This document shows, piece by piece, positions 41,658-50,882 of a stretch of 64,000 nucleotides of DNA. The stretch is from NCBI GenBank assembly GCA_030603665.1, contig JAUVXJ010000002.1, positions 124,001-188,000 of the forward strand. Reading direction: 5' to 3'. The notes under the pieces were generated by a model that had not been told where the DNA came from, ran no database searches, and saw nothing but the letters and a program-made list of their open reading frames with translations. Position 1 is the first letter of the stretch; every line of letters starts with the position of its first letter. Source of the stretch: Chloroflexota bacterium (GTDB lineage Bacteria > Chloroflexota > Anaerolineae > UBA7937 > B3-Chlor). Position numbers and translations under genes: made by a program.

Positions 41658-42968
41658 TCACCTTCGTCTCTGGAAGGTCATCCTTAAGGGAGAACCTTCG
41701 AATCCACAGGCCTCTCGAAACTGGTTCTCCAGGTATCGCTCGTAGGAGAAGTGCACTAGTTCGGGGTCATTGACGAAGAAGACAAAGCTGGGTGGAGCTA
41801 CTCCAATCTGCGTCGCGTAATAGATCTTCAGACGCTTCCCTCTCTTGGAGGGCGGCGCATGCTTCGCCACAACATCGCCCATGAGCCTGTTCAGCTCACC
41901 GGTAGGAATGCGAATAGACCTCGCTTGCTGCACATCCAGAGCGACATCGATGGCCTTCTTCACGCGCTGTCCGCTGGTGGCCGATACGAAGACCAGCGGG
42001 CAGTATGAAACGAACTTCAAAGCTCGCCTGATCTCAAGGGTGTACTCCTGCACGGTATAGGTGTCCTTCTCCACGAGATCCCACTTGTTCACCACGATGA
42101 CCAAACCCTTGGCCTCGTCCACCACGTAGCCCGCGATGTGAGCATCTTGCTCGGTGACCCCTTCCGTGGCATCCAGCAACAGCAAAGCTACATCGGCGCG
42201 TTGAATCGCCCTCAGTGCACGCATCACGCTGTACCGCTCGATCCCGGGTTCCACGCGTCCCCGTCGCCTGATCCCGGCCGTGTCTATCAGCGTAACTTGC
42301 TCCCCATTCCAATCGATCACGCTGTCCACGGCGTCCCGCGTGGTACCCGGGGTTTCACTGACAATCATGCGCTGACGGCCCAGGATGGTATTCAGCAATG
42401 ACGACTTGCCCACGTTGGGGCGGCCCACTATGGCTATCCTGGTCCCCTCTGTTGGTACATCCCATGTCTCTGAAGGAGCAGCCTTCAGAAGTGCGTCGAG
42501 AAGATCCCCGGTGCCCGTACCATGGAGGGCCGAGATCGGGAAAGGATCCCCCAATCCGAGCTCATAGAACTCCATCGCCTCCTGGCGACGGCTCTCGTTG
42601 TCCGCTTTGTTCACAGCCAGCAGAACCGGCTTACTGGAGCGTCTCAGGAGATGAGCTATTTCCAGATCACTCGCCGTCACGCCCTCCTTGACATCCACCA
42701 AGAAGATGATGACTTCGGCCTCATCGATGGCGATTTGCACCTGGCCGCGCACTGACGCTACAAGATCATCAGCAGAGTCCGGCACCAACCCTCCCGTGTC
42801 TATGAAGACGAAGATGATTCCCCCCCACTCTGCGTCAGCATAGATGCGGTCGCGTGTGGTACCAGGAAGATCCTCCACGATAGCCAGGCGTTCCTCGATG
42901 AGGCGATTGAAGAGGGTGGACTTGCCTACGTTGGGACGACCGACCAGGGCCACGAGGGGCTTGGTCAT
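41658..42968 (-). CDS. der: Ribosome-associated GTPase Der (EngA)
   Basis: 436 residues with two G domains and a C-terminal KH-like domain. G1 motifs GRPNVGKSTLFN (about 10-21) and GRPNVGKSSLLN (about 182-193), G3 DTGG and DTAG, G4 NKAD and NKWD. Needed for 50S subunit maturation. It overlaps the end of the cdaR gene by four bases (ATGA), so is translated with cdaR and cdaA. Confidence 0.97.
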   Translation of the reverse strand: MTKPLVALVGRPNVGKSTLFNRLIEERLAIVEDLPGTTRDRIYADAEWGGIIFVFIDTGGLVPDSADDLVASVRGQVQIAIDEAEVIIFLVDVKEGVTASDLEIAHLLRRSSKPVLLAVNKADNESRRQEAMEFYELGLGDPFPISALHGTGTGDLLDALLKAAPSETWDVPTEGTRIAIVGRPNVGKSSLLNTILGRQRMIVSETPGTTRDAVDSVIDWNGEQVTLIDTAGIRRRGRVEPGIERYSVMRALRAIQRADVALLLLDATEGVTEQDAHIAGYVVDEAKGLVIVVNKWDLVEKDTYTVQEYTLEIRRALKFVSYCPLVFVSATSGQRVKKAIDVALDVQQARSIRIPTGELNRLMGDVVAKHAPPSKRGKRLKIYYATQIGVAPPSFVFFVNDPELVHFSYERYLENQFREACGFEGSPLRMTFQRRR

Positions 42969-44215
42969 GACTCCTTGACCACCACCTCGACCTGGTCGGG
43001 AAGAACGGCCTGCACCTCTAGCGACTCAGGCCTCTCCACCGTGAGTGGTACAAAATGCGTGCCCGGTCCGTAGTCGGACAGATCCAGTATGACCCGCACG
43101 TCTCCCGCTTGAAGAGCCTCGAGCTCCGACAGCGGTCCTGAGAGGATGACCTCCACGGTGTCTGGAGAGAAGCTGGCTTCGAGACCTCTGCCCAGTCCCT
43201 GGACCACGGGCGTGAGTTGGACCGTCTGTCCACTGAGAACGGGCGATATTTCGATGAGAGCCTGAACAGTTACGATATCCTCAAGGGAGGAGACGCCTTC
43301 TGGGAGTACTATGGCAACCTGCTGAGAGACACTATCGCGTTCCCCATCCACATTCACGGGGTACGTCTCTAGGAATCCAGGGATCTCATTGACCGCTTCG
43401 GGGTCTCCGAATATAGTCACCGTTGAAGGGTCGGCGCTGATGCTGCTGATCCAGTAGCCAGGAGCAGGATTGCCCTCGATGATAGTCTTGATGGAGAGCT
43501 CTCTGTAGCCCACCTGCTGTTCTATGGGCACAGTGACTCTCGTCGACCTCTGTTCGAGCTCTACCCCATCCAGCGCGTTGCCCACCTCATCCCTCGGCGT
43601 CAACGCCGCAGTGCGCTCGAAGGTCTCCTTCTCGCCGCTCAAGTGCACATCCGCCGTTAGAATTTCCACCTGATCCACGCGACTCTGAGGCCCGCTAACT
43701 CTCACAGAAGACGGCTCCACTTGTATGGTTCCAATCCCGTACCCCAAGGGCGGGTCGCCATAGATGCTGACGCTTACTCGAATTGTCTCCTCGCTCTTGG
43801 TGTCGAGGCGAATCGTGAGCGCGCTTGGGGAGACACCCAGAATCCTCACAGCACTGCTGGCCGGTTCGACCCTCACCGGGACATCATGGAGGCCGACATC
43901 CAAACCTGCAAGATCCACGTATGCACGGAAACTGCTGGCTCCAAGGTCCTGCCAGACCGACTCCGGGGTCCTGATTCTGACATTGACCTCCTGATCAAGG
44001 CCGCCCACAATGATCATGCCTTCTCCCCTGCTAACTACTTCTACAGGCACCGGCTCGGGCAGATAGCCCTCCGCAAAAGAGGTCTCCTGGATGGTGGCCG
44101 CCATCCACACCATCACCGCCAAAGCGAGGGCCATTGCCAGCGAACCGAGGTTGCTGATGGTAAAGAAGGATCGAATCGCCCTTTGGTAGTCTCCAGATGG
44201 GGTGGTTCGTGTCAT
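42965..44215 (-). CDS. cdaR: YbbR-like protein, regulator of diadenylate cyclase
   Basis: 416 residues. One N-terminal transmembrane helix (about 22-42, SLAMALALAVMVWMAATIQE), then four YbbR repeats facing outside, each with a TVEVILSGP- or SVRVSGPQS-type strand and a D-x-S/A ending. CdaR binds and tunes CdaA. It lies 25 bases after cdaA and overlaps der by four bases. Confidence 0.93.
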   Translation of the reverse strand: MTRTTPSGDYQRAIRSFFTISNLGSLAMALALAVMVWMAATIQETSFAEGYLPEPVPVEVVSRGEGMIIVGGLDQEVNVRIRTPESVWQDLGASSFRAYVDLAGLDVGLHDVPVRVEPASSAVRILGVSPSALTIRLDTKSEETIRVSVSIYGDPPLGYGIGTIQVEPSSVRVSGPQSRVDQVEILTADVHLSGEKETFERTAALTPRDEVGNALDGVELEQRSTRVTVPIEQQVGYRELSIKTIIEGNPAPGYWISSISADPSTVTIFGDPEAVNEIPGFLETYPVNVDGERDSVSQQVAIVLPEGVSSLEDIVTVQALIEISPVLSGQTVQLTPVVQGLGRGLEASFSPDTVEVILSGPLSELEALQAGDVRVILDLSDYGPGTHFVPLTVERPESLEVQAVLPDQVEVVVKES

Positions 44216-44240
44216 GGCATTGGGACCATCAGCAACATGC

Positions 44241-45050
44241 CTACTTCTGTTGTGACCGGCGAGAGAGCGTGCTGCCCAGCGGTCGACGATACGATGATCT
44301 CAGCATCTCGCGCAGGCGAGATTCGTCCAGAGCACTCACCAGACGACCATACTTGGCCACCGAGATGTCTCCGGTTTCTTCAGATACGATAGTGGCCATA
44401 GCATCACTTTGCTCCGTGACGCCCACAGCCGCCCTGTGCCTCAGCCCGAGTCCGCGGCGCACGCGGCTGGTCTCAGCCAGCGGCAAAATGCAGGCAGCAG
44501 CCATAATCTTGCCTCCTCTGATGATGGCGGCGCCGTCATGGAGCGCCGTGTTGGGCTGGAAGATAGTCAGCAAGAGTTCGGTGGTGACCTCACCGTCTAT
44601 GGGGATTCCTGTGTCGACGTACTCCTGGAGTCCGGTTTCGCGCTCCAGCACTATGAGAGCTCCGTGTTTTCGTTCCGACAATTGCTGCGCTGCACGAGCG
44701 ATGTGTCGGCTCACATTCATGGTGACGGACTCGGCAGAAGAGAAGGTTATCAGGCCTCCGCCCCGGCCAATCCGTTCCAGAGCACGTCGTAGTTCCGGCT
44801 GAAAGATGACCGGCACCGCCACCAGAAGCGCTGGAAGCGTGTTTCGTATCAGCCAGTTGAAGGCTGTGAGCGAGAGGAAATTGCTGGCTAACACCACGGC
44901 GATGACCAGGAGAAGAACGCCCCTCATCAGGGCCACAGCCCTCGTTCCCCGGACCAGGTACAACAACCCCCAGAACATGGCGGCCACTAGCGCGATGTCC
45001 AGTAGGTCTCTCAATTGGAAGTGCGACAGTATCCACAAGATGTCAGACAC
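44241..45050 (-). CDS. cdaA: Diadenylate cyclase CdaA
   Basis: 269 residues. Three N-terminal transmembrane helices (about 15-80), then a DisA_N catalytic domain with the LHDGAAII (DGA) motif and GLRHRAAVG (RHR) motif. Makes the second messenger c-di-AMP from two ATP. Next to its regulator cdaR; the usual third partner glmM is replaced by der here, while glmS lies 42 kb away. The C-terminal tail of about 40 residues after the catalytic fold is Arg/Ser-rich. Confidence 0.96.
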   Translation of the reverse strand: MSDILWILSHFQLRDLLDIALVAAMFWGLLYLVRGTRAVALMRGVLLLVIAVVLASNFLSLTAFNWLIRNTLPALLVAVPVIFQPELRRALERIGRGGGLITFSSAESVTMNVSRHIARAAQQLSERKHGALIVLERETGLQEYVDTGIPIDGEVTTELLLTIFQPNTALHDGAAIIRGGKIMAAACILPLAETSRVRRGLGLRHRAAVGVTEQSDAMATIVSEETGDISVAKYGRLVSALDESRLREMLRSSYRRPLGSTLSRRSQQK

Positions 45051-45080
45051 AGCACCACTCTCAGATTTCGTAGGAGTCCG

Positions 45081-47333
45081 TCACGCGGTGTGCGTGCTGT
45101 CCTCGAGTTCCCGCAGCAGTTGAGTGTACCCTTGTTTCTCGTCAGGCTCCAAGGCTATGATCGTCCTTAGAGTCTCCTTCGCGTCCCTCCTGCGCCCAGC
45201 CTCCAATTGCAGCTCGCCCAGGGTGTCAAGCTCCGCGATGGCTTCCTTCTTCATCCCCAGCTCAGCGTAGAATCTACTGAGTCTTGACCGGAGAGATATG
45301 TCTTGTGGATTCGAGGCAACCAGCTCCTTCAGCATGCTTGCTATCCTGCTGAACTCCTTGCGCTTCCCATAGCGGGCGATCAACGCATCCACGTCTCTGA
45401 GCGCGCGATCTTCCTGCCCAAGTGCATAGTGCAGTTCGACCAGATGGAACCTGGCTTGCTCATCGTCGGGCGACACCTCCATGATCTGCTCGTAGATGGC
45501 CGCGGCCTCCTGCCAATGCACCCGCTGCATATGCAAGTCAGCCACACGATGCAGCATTCCCACCTTCCAGTCGGTGGGCGCCCCCGTTCGCTTCGCCAAA
45601 TCCAGCGCTGCTTCGTATTTCTGCAGAGCAGTGTCCACTCGGGCCAGCCGGTAGTAGCTCTCTCCCAGCGCCACATACTCGTCCAGCGCCGATTCCAGTT
45701 CGTCATGGGCTACCAGCAAGTCTATGAGCTGTTCTCTGATGGTGATGCTCATGGGTGCGGCCACGAGCGCCCGCCGGTAAACCTCGATGGCTGTTCGGGG
45801 ATCGTCTCTCATCAAGTAGGCATCTGCCACTGCTGTGTACTTGTCGACAGCTTCCGCAGATTTCCCCTGCTGGCCGAATATCTCGGCCAGTCTGAGGTGC
45901 AACGGCAAGTAGGTGGGAGCCAATCGTATCGCCCTATAGCACTCCTCCAGCGCTGTGAACGGCATACCCCGCTTGAGATGCTGCCGACTGGAGACCATGA
46001 TGTCTACTACCTCTTCGCCACCAGGGACGTCCAGTACCTCGGGAAGGATAGGAGCGACGCCATCCCCCACCAGGCTGCCTAGCTTGTGTCGTGCCTTCCG
46101 GATCTTATCTCGCCACTCGCTTCCTCGGAGGAGCTCCATCACAGAGTGCACCACCAGCTCCGAACCTCGACCTTCACCTCGACCCCACCGGCTCACTGAC
46201 AGGCTCTGGTACGCTCGATCAAGATCATCAGCTTGTTCCGGTCCCACACTTGCCAGGTCTATGATCTTCAGAGCCTCGATGAAGTGATCGAGCGCCTCCT
46301 CAGCTCGACCTTGGGCCCAGTAGCACTGTCCCAGGACCAGGCGACAAGCCAGACCATACTCCGGCACGTCGATCGCCCTCTGAAGGTATTTGACCGCCTC
46401 GTCGAAGTGAGACAGTTCTTTCTTCAGGAGGCCCACACTGAACACAACCTCCGTCCGTCCCACTCCCCTGTTCAGCGCTTCCTCATAATACCCCAGGGCA
46501 TCCTCTATTATCCCCCGAGAGTGAAGATCGATCGCTTTGCCCACCACCGTCCCCAGATCCGACGGCGCGTCCAGGGCGGCCTCGTCAGATCCATTCCGGG
46601 CGACGACCTCCGACGGGTCCACAAGCCTTCCATCGCCGAGCAGAACCTCCGCCAGGGTGGAGAGAGAAAGCCTAACAGCCTCGTCCACGGGGCCAAGTTC
46701 CTCTTTTCCCATGACCAGCGCAGGTGTCTCGCCGATCGCATCGCCTTCAGAAGCCAGCCGTTCCAGGAGAGCCCGCGCTCCCCTGCTCCCACCGTCAAGC
46801 GAGAGTGCTTGCTGGCAGAACAATCCTGCGTCTTTCCGCTCACCTTCCTCATGGCAAAGTCTGGCCAGAGCGAGATACTCCTTGGCCGCTTCCTTAGGAT
46901 TCGATTCGCAGGAATGGGCCTCGGCCAGCTTCTGGTGGGCTTCTTTGTTCGCCGGCTGCAACCGTGCTGCGTTCTCCCATGCCCCGATGGCCCCCTGCAT
47001 GTCCTCTTGCTGGACGTACAACTCGGCCAGGCCCAACAAAGCCTCAGCAGCATCAGAGGGTCGACCCATCTCCTCCAGAATCTGGGCCATCTTCATCCGG
47101 GGCGAAGGGTCGTCGAGGCGCGACTCACAGAGCTTCCGGTACTCTCGCAGAGCCTCCCTGAGCCTCTCGGCCTTGTAGTAGGAGAAGGCCAAGCCACTTC
47201 GTGCGGTGGAGTCATCTGGGAGTTCAGCGAGGGCCAGCTCGTACTGCTCGATGGCCTTCATCCACCGCTCTTCCCACGCGTAGCTATGCGCTCTCTTCAG
47301 CGCCGTTTCGAATGCGGCTCGGTTACCAGCCAT
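45081..47333 (-). CDS. Large tetratricopeptide repeat protein
   Basis: 750 residues with many TPR units: at least eight are visible across the protein (for example ALAELPDDSTARSGLAFSYYKAERLREAL, and YRALVAAPMSITIREQLIDLLVAHDELESALDEY near 530), interrupted around 220-300. No signal or membrane segment is apparent. Such proteins are scaffolds; nothing else identifies a partner. It lies 30 bases upstream of cdaA on the same strand and is separated from argF by a terminator-like hairpin. Translation begins at an ATG (47333) with weak ribosome-binding site. Confidence 0.88.
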   Translation of the reverse strand: MAGNRAAFETALKRAHSYAWEERWMKAIEQYELALAELPDDSTARSGLAFSYYKAERLREALREYRKLCESRLDDPSPRMKMAQILEEMGRPSDAAEALLGLAELYVQQEDMQGAIGAWENAARLQPANKEAHQKLAEAHSCESNPKEAAKEYLALARLCHEEGERKDAGLFCQQALSLDGGSRGARALLERLASEGDAIGETPALVMGKEELGPVDEAVRLSLSTLAEVLLGDGRLVDPSEVVARNGSDEAALDAPSDLGTVVGKAIDLHSRGIIEDALGYYEEALNRGVGRTEVVFSVGLLKKELSHFDEAVKYLQRAIDVPEYGLACRLVLGQCYWAQGRAEEALDHFIEALKIIDLASVGPEQADDLDRAYQSLSVSRWGRGEGRGSELVVHSVMELLRGSEWRDKIRKARHKLGSLVGDGVAPILPEVLDVPGGEEVVDIMVSSRQHLKRGMPFTALEECYRAIRLAPTYLPLHLRLAEIFGQQGKSAEAVDKYTAVADAYLMRDDPRTAIEVYRRALVAAPMSITIREQLIDLLVAHDELESALDEYVALGESYYRLARVDTALQKYEAALDLAKRTGAPTDWKVGMLHRVADLHMQRVHWQEAAAIYEQIMEVSPDDEQARFHLVELHYALGQEDRALRDVDALIARYGKRKEFSRIASMLKELVASNPQDISLRSRLSRFYAELGMKKEAIAELDTLGELQLEAGRRRDAKETLRTIIALEPDEKQGYTQLLRELEDSTHTA

Positions 47334-47370
47334 CTTGACTCGACGAATATTGCTACGGGTCTAGTAGACA

Positions 47371-47394
47371 ACGGAAAGACAGCTCGAAGAGCTG
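47371..47394 (-). terminator. Intrinsic terminator-like hairpin after argF
   Basis: CAGCTC (47380-47385), GAA, GAGCTG (47389-47394); on the minus strand a TCTTTCC run follows. It lies about 45 bases past the argF stop and 45 before the TPR gene. Stem is six pairs. Confidence 0.5.
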
Positions 47395-47439
47395 GTCGCT
47401 GACCCTGAACAAGCTGGACGCCTCAGAGTGCAGCTCACG

Positions 47440-48360
47440 TCAGTCGGCCATCAGGCTCACCAGGACCGCCTTCTGAAGGTGCATCCTGTTCTCCGCCTGA
47501 TCCAGGATCACAGACTGTGGCCCATCAATGACCTCATCCGTGATCTCCTCGCCTCGGTGGGCAGGGAGACAGTGCATGACCACGGCATCCGGTTTGGCCA
47601 ACGCCACCAAATGCGCGTTGACCTGATATGGATTGAAGATAGGAAGACGCCTCTCTCGCTCGTCCTCCTGTCCCATACTAGCCCACGCATCCGTATAGAT
47701 GACGTCAGCTCCGCTAACGGAGGACTGCGGATCGGCATCCATCACCACTCTGCCACCCGTCTCATGTGCCGTCTCTGTAGCTTTGCTCACTACCTGGTCA
47801 TCTGGCTCGTAGCCAGGGGGCGTGGAGACCCTGATCTCCATCCCGACCTTGCTGGCTGCGAAAAGCAGCGAATGGACGACGTTATTGCCGTCCCCCACGT
47901 ACGTCAACGTCAGACCCTCGAGCTCGCCCCTCTTCTCATGGAGGGTGAAGAGATCGCTGAGCGCCTGACACGGATGGACATAGTCGGAGAGACCGTTGAT
48001 GACAGGAACGCTGGAATATGTGGCCAATGCCTGGACGTCGGCGTGACCGAAGACGCGAGCCATGATGCCGTCCACATACCTGCCCAACACCCGAGCTACA
48101 TCGGCCACACTCTCGCGCTGACCCAACTGGATTTCCTGGGGTGAAAGATACAGGGCACGTCCTCCAAGATGCAACATGCCCACTTCAAACGAGACCCGAG
48201 TACGGAGTGAGGGCTTCTGGAAAACCATGCCCAAGGTCCTGCCAGCGAGGACCGGCTTGTTGCCACCGCTCCTCCACTCATCTTTGAGATCCGAGGCCAG
48301 CTTCAACAACTGCCGTATTTCGTACGATGTCAGATCCTCGACACTGATGAGGTGCTCCAT
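47440..48360 (-). CDS. argF: Ornithine carbamoyltransferase
   Basis: 306 residues. Carbamoyl-phosphate site [27 protein letters not shown], ornithine-side [16 protein letters not shown] and [15 protein letters not shown]. Makes citrulline for arginine synthesis, or works in reverse in arginine deiminase pathways. No other arg gene is adjacent; the gene upstream is an FAH-family hydrolase 55 bases away. The family's STRTR motif reads SLRTR, as in many OTCs. Length normal. Confidence 0.97.
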   Translation of the reverse strand: MEHLISVEDLTSYEIRQLLKLASDLKDEWRSGGNKPVLAGRTLGMVFQKPSLRTRVSFEVGMLHLGGRALYLSPQEIQLGQRESVADVARVLGRYVDGIMARVFGHADVQALATYSSVPVINGLSDYVHPCQALSDLFTLHEKRGELEGLTLTYVGDGNNVVHSLLFAASKVGMEIRVSTPPGYEPDDQVVSKATETAHETGGRVVMDADPQSSVSGADVIYTDAWASMGQEDERERRLPIFNPYQVNAHLVALAKPDAVVMHCLPAHRGEEITDEVIDGPQSVILDQAENRMHLQKAVLVSLMAD

Positions 48361-48415
48361 TCCTCCTTGCCCCCCACAATACAGTATAGCACAACACAGT
48401 GCGCATCGAAAAGGC

Positions 48416-49177
48416 TTACGCCTCCGCCACGCAGTTTGTCAAGGTACCTACACCCTCTATCTCCACTTCAACCATATCACCAGGGTGTAGCTCACCGACA
48501 TCGGATGGTGTGCCAGTTAGAATCACATCCCCCGGCTCGAGAGTCATCACCTGGGAGATGTGGCTGGTCAACACATCTACCGGGAATACCATCTCACTCG
48601 TCCAAGCTTCCTGGCGAAGCACGCCATTCACTCGAGTACGAATCAGTAGACTGCTTGGGTCCGCGTCCGTAGAGATCACGGGCCCCAGGGGGCAGAAAGT
48701 GTCGAAGCCCTTGGCCCGGGTCCACTGGTTGTCTCGACGCTGAAGGTCGCGAGCCGTTACATCATTGGCACATGTGTAGCCCAGCACGTACTCAGGGGCC
48801 TCTTCCCGGGAAATGCACCTTGCACGCCGCCCGATAACCAACGCCAGTTCCCCTTCATAGTCAACTCGTCGACTGAGGTGAGTAGGATAGACTATGGTCT
48901 CCCTGTGACCCACGATCGAACTCGGGGGCTTCAGAAAGAGGAGCGGCTCCTCTGGCAGCTGGCTGCCCATCTCCTCAGCATGAGAGGCGTAGTTGACCCC
49001 AACCGCCACGACCTTGGTCGCCGCACATGGTGCCAAGAACCTGATTCCAGCAAGGGAGGAGACGTCTGCGGCCCTCGTCCATTCGCCAAAGGGGTCGCCA
49101 TCGAGCCAGCACAGACCAGCGGGCTCCGACAACACCCACCTTGCCTCCCCCCCACAATAGACCTTCATGAACTCCAT
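48416..49177 (-). CDS. Fumarylacetoacetate hydrolase family protein
   Basis: 253 residues from ATG 49177 (GAGG eleven bases upstream); ATG 49225 is an alternative adding 16 residues without homology. [44 protein letters not shown] (metal ligand Glu residues), [19 protein letters not shown]...[11 protein letters not shown], and [16 protein letters not shown] are the FAH signatures. Members include acylpyruvases, oxaloacetate decarboxylases and 5-carboxymethyl-2-hydroxymuconate isomerases; substrate unassigned. It precedes argF by 55 bases. Confidence 0.92.
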   Translation of the reverse strand: MEFMKVYCGGEARWVLSEPAGLCWLDGDPFGEWTRAADVSSLAGIRFLAPCAATKVVAVGVNYASHAEEMGSQLPEEPLLFLKPPSSIVGHRETIVYPTHLSRRVDYEGELALVIGRRARCISREEAPEYVLGYTCANDVTARDLQRRDNQWTRAKGFDTFCPLGPVISTDADPSSLLIRTRVNGVLRQEAWTSEMVFPVDVLTSHISQVMTLEPGDVILTGTPSDVGELHPGDMVEVEIEGVGTLTNCVAEA

Positions 49178-49659
49178 GCTTTGACCGTCCTCTGGCGCAC
49201 CAACGATTCCCAAGTCTTCTCCCATACCGGCAGGTACAGCTCAGTTCTGTCCTGGTGAGTGGTGGAACCGCGCACTTGTTCAGAAGCCCCAACAGCGCCA
49301 TCCATCAGAGCAACCCTCCGACATGGTCTCCGGTGGCGTCAGCGATGCCGGCACAGGCAGGCCAGGCGGCCAATGGACCGATGTTCCCTTGGGGTGCCGA
49401 GTGGCTGAGCGGACTCAAGCGCACATGGGCCTTCATAGGATCCGCGTGCCCCGGGCCGAAGCAAGGGCGAGAGATCCTCTGTTCCTCCGTTTCTGTGGCC
49501 AACCTCGCAAACGCTCATCCACGAGACCCACTACCGCCGATGCGGGGGCAGCAACGCTGCAAGCGCTCCGCGGGTCAGCTCTGACAGTCCCCGCCGCTTC
49601 CCCGTGCGCGGGCGTCGGTCCATAAACATCCCGGACAAGAACGGGCAGCCCGGGGGAGA

Positions 49660-49686
49660 GCATGCAAACGGACCACGTTTGCATGC
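49660..49686. repeat. Perfect 11-pair inverted repeat
   Basis: GCATGCAAACG (49660-49670), five-base loop GACCA, CGTTTGCATGC (49676-49686). It lies in the presumed leader of the FAH gene, about 60-85 bases after the predicted transcription start. Either an operator or a stable RNA hairpin. Confidence 0.6.
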
Positions 49687-49751
49687 GAACAGGCATACAT
49701 GAGGTCCTCATCTCGAGCGGTCACCAGGGGTCAGTGACCTGGCCCAGCTCC

Positions 49752-49780
49752 ATTATATCACCTTGACGCTGACAGGCCAA
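49752..49780 (-). promoter_or_regulatory. Promoter pointing toward the FAH gene
   Basis: Minus strand: TTGGCC (49775-49780), 17-base spacer, perfect TATAAT (49752-49757). Start near 49745, giving a long leader before FAH or a separate RNA. Confidence 0.6.
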
Positions 49781-49816
49781 TTCGGAGAGCTCATTGCCGC
49801 ATCATCGAACCTGCCG

Positions 49817-49845
49817 TGGACACTTGGCGGCAGTTCCCATATAAT
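49817..49845 (+). promoter_or_regulatory. Promoter pointing toward scpA
   Basis: TGGACA (49817-49822), 17-base spacer, perfect TATAAT (49840-49845). Start near 49852, about 170 bases before the scpA start. It faces away from the promoter at 49752-49780, with 36 bases between their -35 boxes. Confidence 0.6.
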
Positions 49846-50024
49846 GGCTGTGTCGTTTCAAGCAGTTCAGTTGCCGGCGGTCGGGGGATCTCACGCAACC
49901 ACGTAGGTCTCTTCACCAGGGAGACCGCTCATGTCTTGCCTCGCAGAGATCACGTCTCTGATCACCTTGCGCCCAATGAGCGGCTGGCGGACCACACGGT
50001 CGACGAGTTTCGAGGATTCCGGAA

Positions 50025-50738
50025 TTGTCTACGTCCTACACAGTAAGACTGCCCGTCTTTGAGGGCGCTCTGGACCTGCTGCTTCATCTCATCGAGGAGA
50101 GGGAACTTGACATCACCGAGGTCTCGCTCGCTGAGGTGACCGACCAGTACCTGGAATACATCAGCCAACTCGACCTGCTGGAACCGGAGAAACTCGCTGA
50201 TTTTCTGGTCATCGCCGCCAAACTCTTGTTGATCAAGTCCCGCATGCTCCTGCCCCAGCCCCCCTCTGAACCCGACGAGGAAGAGGAAGACGTGGGCGAC
50301 GAATTGGTGCGGCGCCTGATCGAGTATCGCAGATTCAAGGGCGCCGCACAGCAACTCCGATTCAGAGAAGAGCAGGGCCTGAGAGCTCACGCTCGACTGG
50401 TACCACCGCCTCACCCAGAGAGGACTGTGAGCCTGGAAAGCGTCAGCCTTGATGCTCTGTTGGAAGCCGTTCGACAAGCGATGGTCAGCCAAACCACATC
50501 TTCGGCGGACGAGGTGGTAGCTCCAGTTCGGATATCGCTCCCCGAGAAGATCGCCCATATGGAGAGCCTACTGACCCAACACCGGCGCTTCAGCTTCAAT
50601 CGCGTACTCGAACAGGCCACCTCACGCATGGAGATCATCGTCACCTTCCTGGCCCTGCTGCAACTGATGAAGAGACGCAAAGTACTTGTAGAGCAGAGAA
50701 AGATCTTCGGTGACATCGTAGTCAGCTCACCTGACTAG
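50025..50738 (+). CDS. scpA: Segregation and condensation protein A
   Basis: 237 residues, kleisin subunit of the SMC-ScpAB condensin. The opening TSYTVRLPVFEGALDLLLHL and the following IEERELDITEVSLAEVTDQY are the SMC head-binding part; LLIKSRMLLP is typical, and the C-terminal winged helix ends with FLALLQLMKRRKVLVEQRKIFGDI. Start is TTG at 50025 with GAGGA upstream. scpB is 42 kb away on the other strand. Confidence 0.95.
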   Translation: MSTSYTVRLPVFEGALDLLLHLIEERELDITEVSLAEVTDQYLEYISQLDLLEPEKLADFLVIAAKLLLIKSRMLLPQPPSEPDEEEEDVGDELVRRLIEYRRFKGAAQQLRFREEQGLRAHARLVPPPHPERTVSLESVSLDALLEAVRQAMVSQTTSSADEVVAPVRISLPEKIAHMESLLTQHRRFSFNRVLEQATSRMEIIVTFLALLQLMKRRKVLVEQRKIFGDIVVSSPD

Positions 50739-50882
50739 TGGGCGACGCGTCGCGGTCAGGCGTGGAACATCAGCGCCAGTGTCGTCGAGCGCATCGGAAA
50801 GACGTTTCGGGAGAAGCCAGCGTTCATCTTCCGCTAGGAATCGCTCCCTGATCGACAGCTCCTGGTCCCGGCGCGGATCCAA

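Larger units (their letters stand above)
49178..50024. other. Gene-poor, palindrome-rich interval with divergent promoters
   Basis: No credible protein gene in 847 bases. It holds GGTCAC/GTGACC arms (about 49719-49739), an ATGAG/CTCAT palindrome near 49699-49711, a perfect 11-pair hairpin at 49660-49686, GC-rich arms around 49585-49660, and promoters on both strands. Transcription from 49752-49780 toward FAH would make a leader of roughly 570 bases. I find no tRNA, tmRNA, RNase P, SRP or 6S RNA signature. Confidence 0.5.

Noticed and set aside
46233..47402. Long open frame antisense to the TPR gene
   Set aside because: Shadow frame; the opposite strand holds the regular TPR repeats, and this frame has no recognisable domain.
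49255..49300. T-box-like word TGGAACCGCG on the plus strand
   Set aside because: The 3' arm needed for the antiterminator does not pair, the upstream side would lie inside the FAH gene on the other strand, and no aminoacyl-tRNA synthetase or amino acid gene follows. Probably chance.
49385..49465. tRNA-like D-arm sequence (GCCGAGTGGCTGAGCGG)
   Set aside because: No matching acceptor stem, anticodon arm or T-arm (GTTCGA) can be placed around it.
50742..50753. 12-base palindrome GCGACGCGTCGC after scpA
   Set aside because: Palindromic and GC-rich but short, with no T-tract; common by chance at this base composition.
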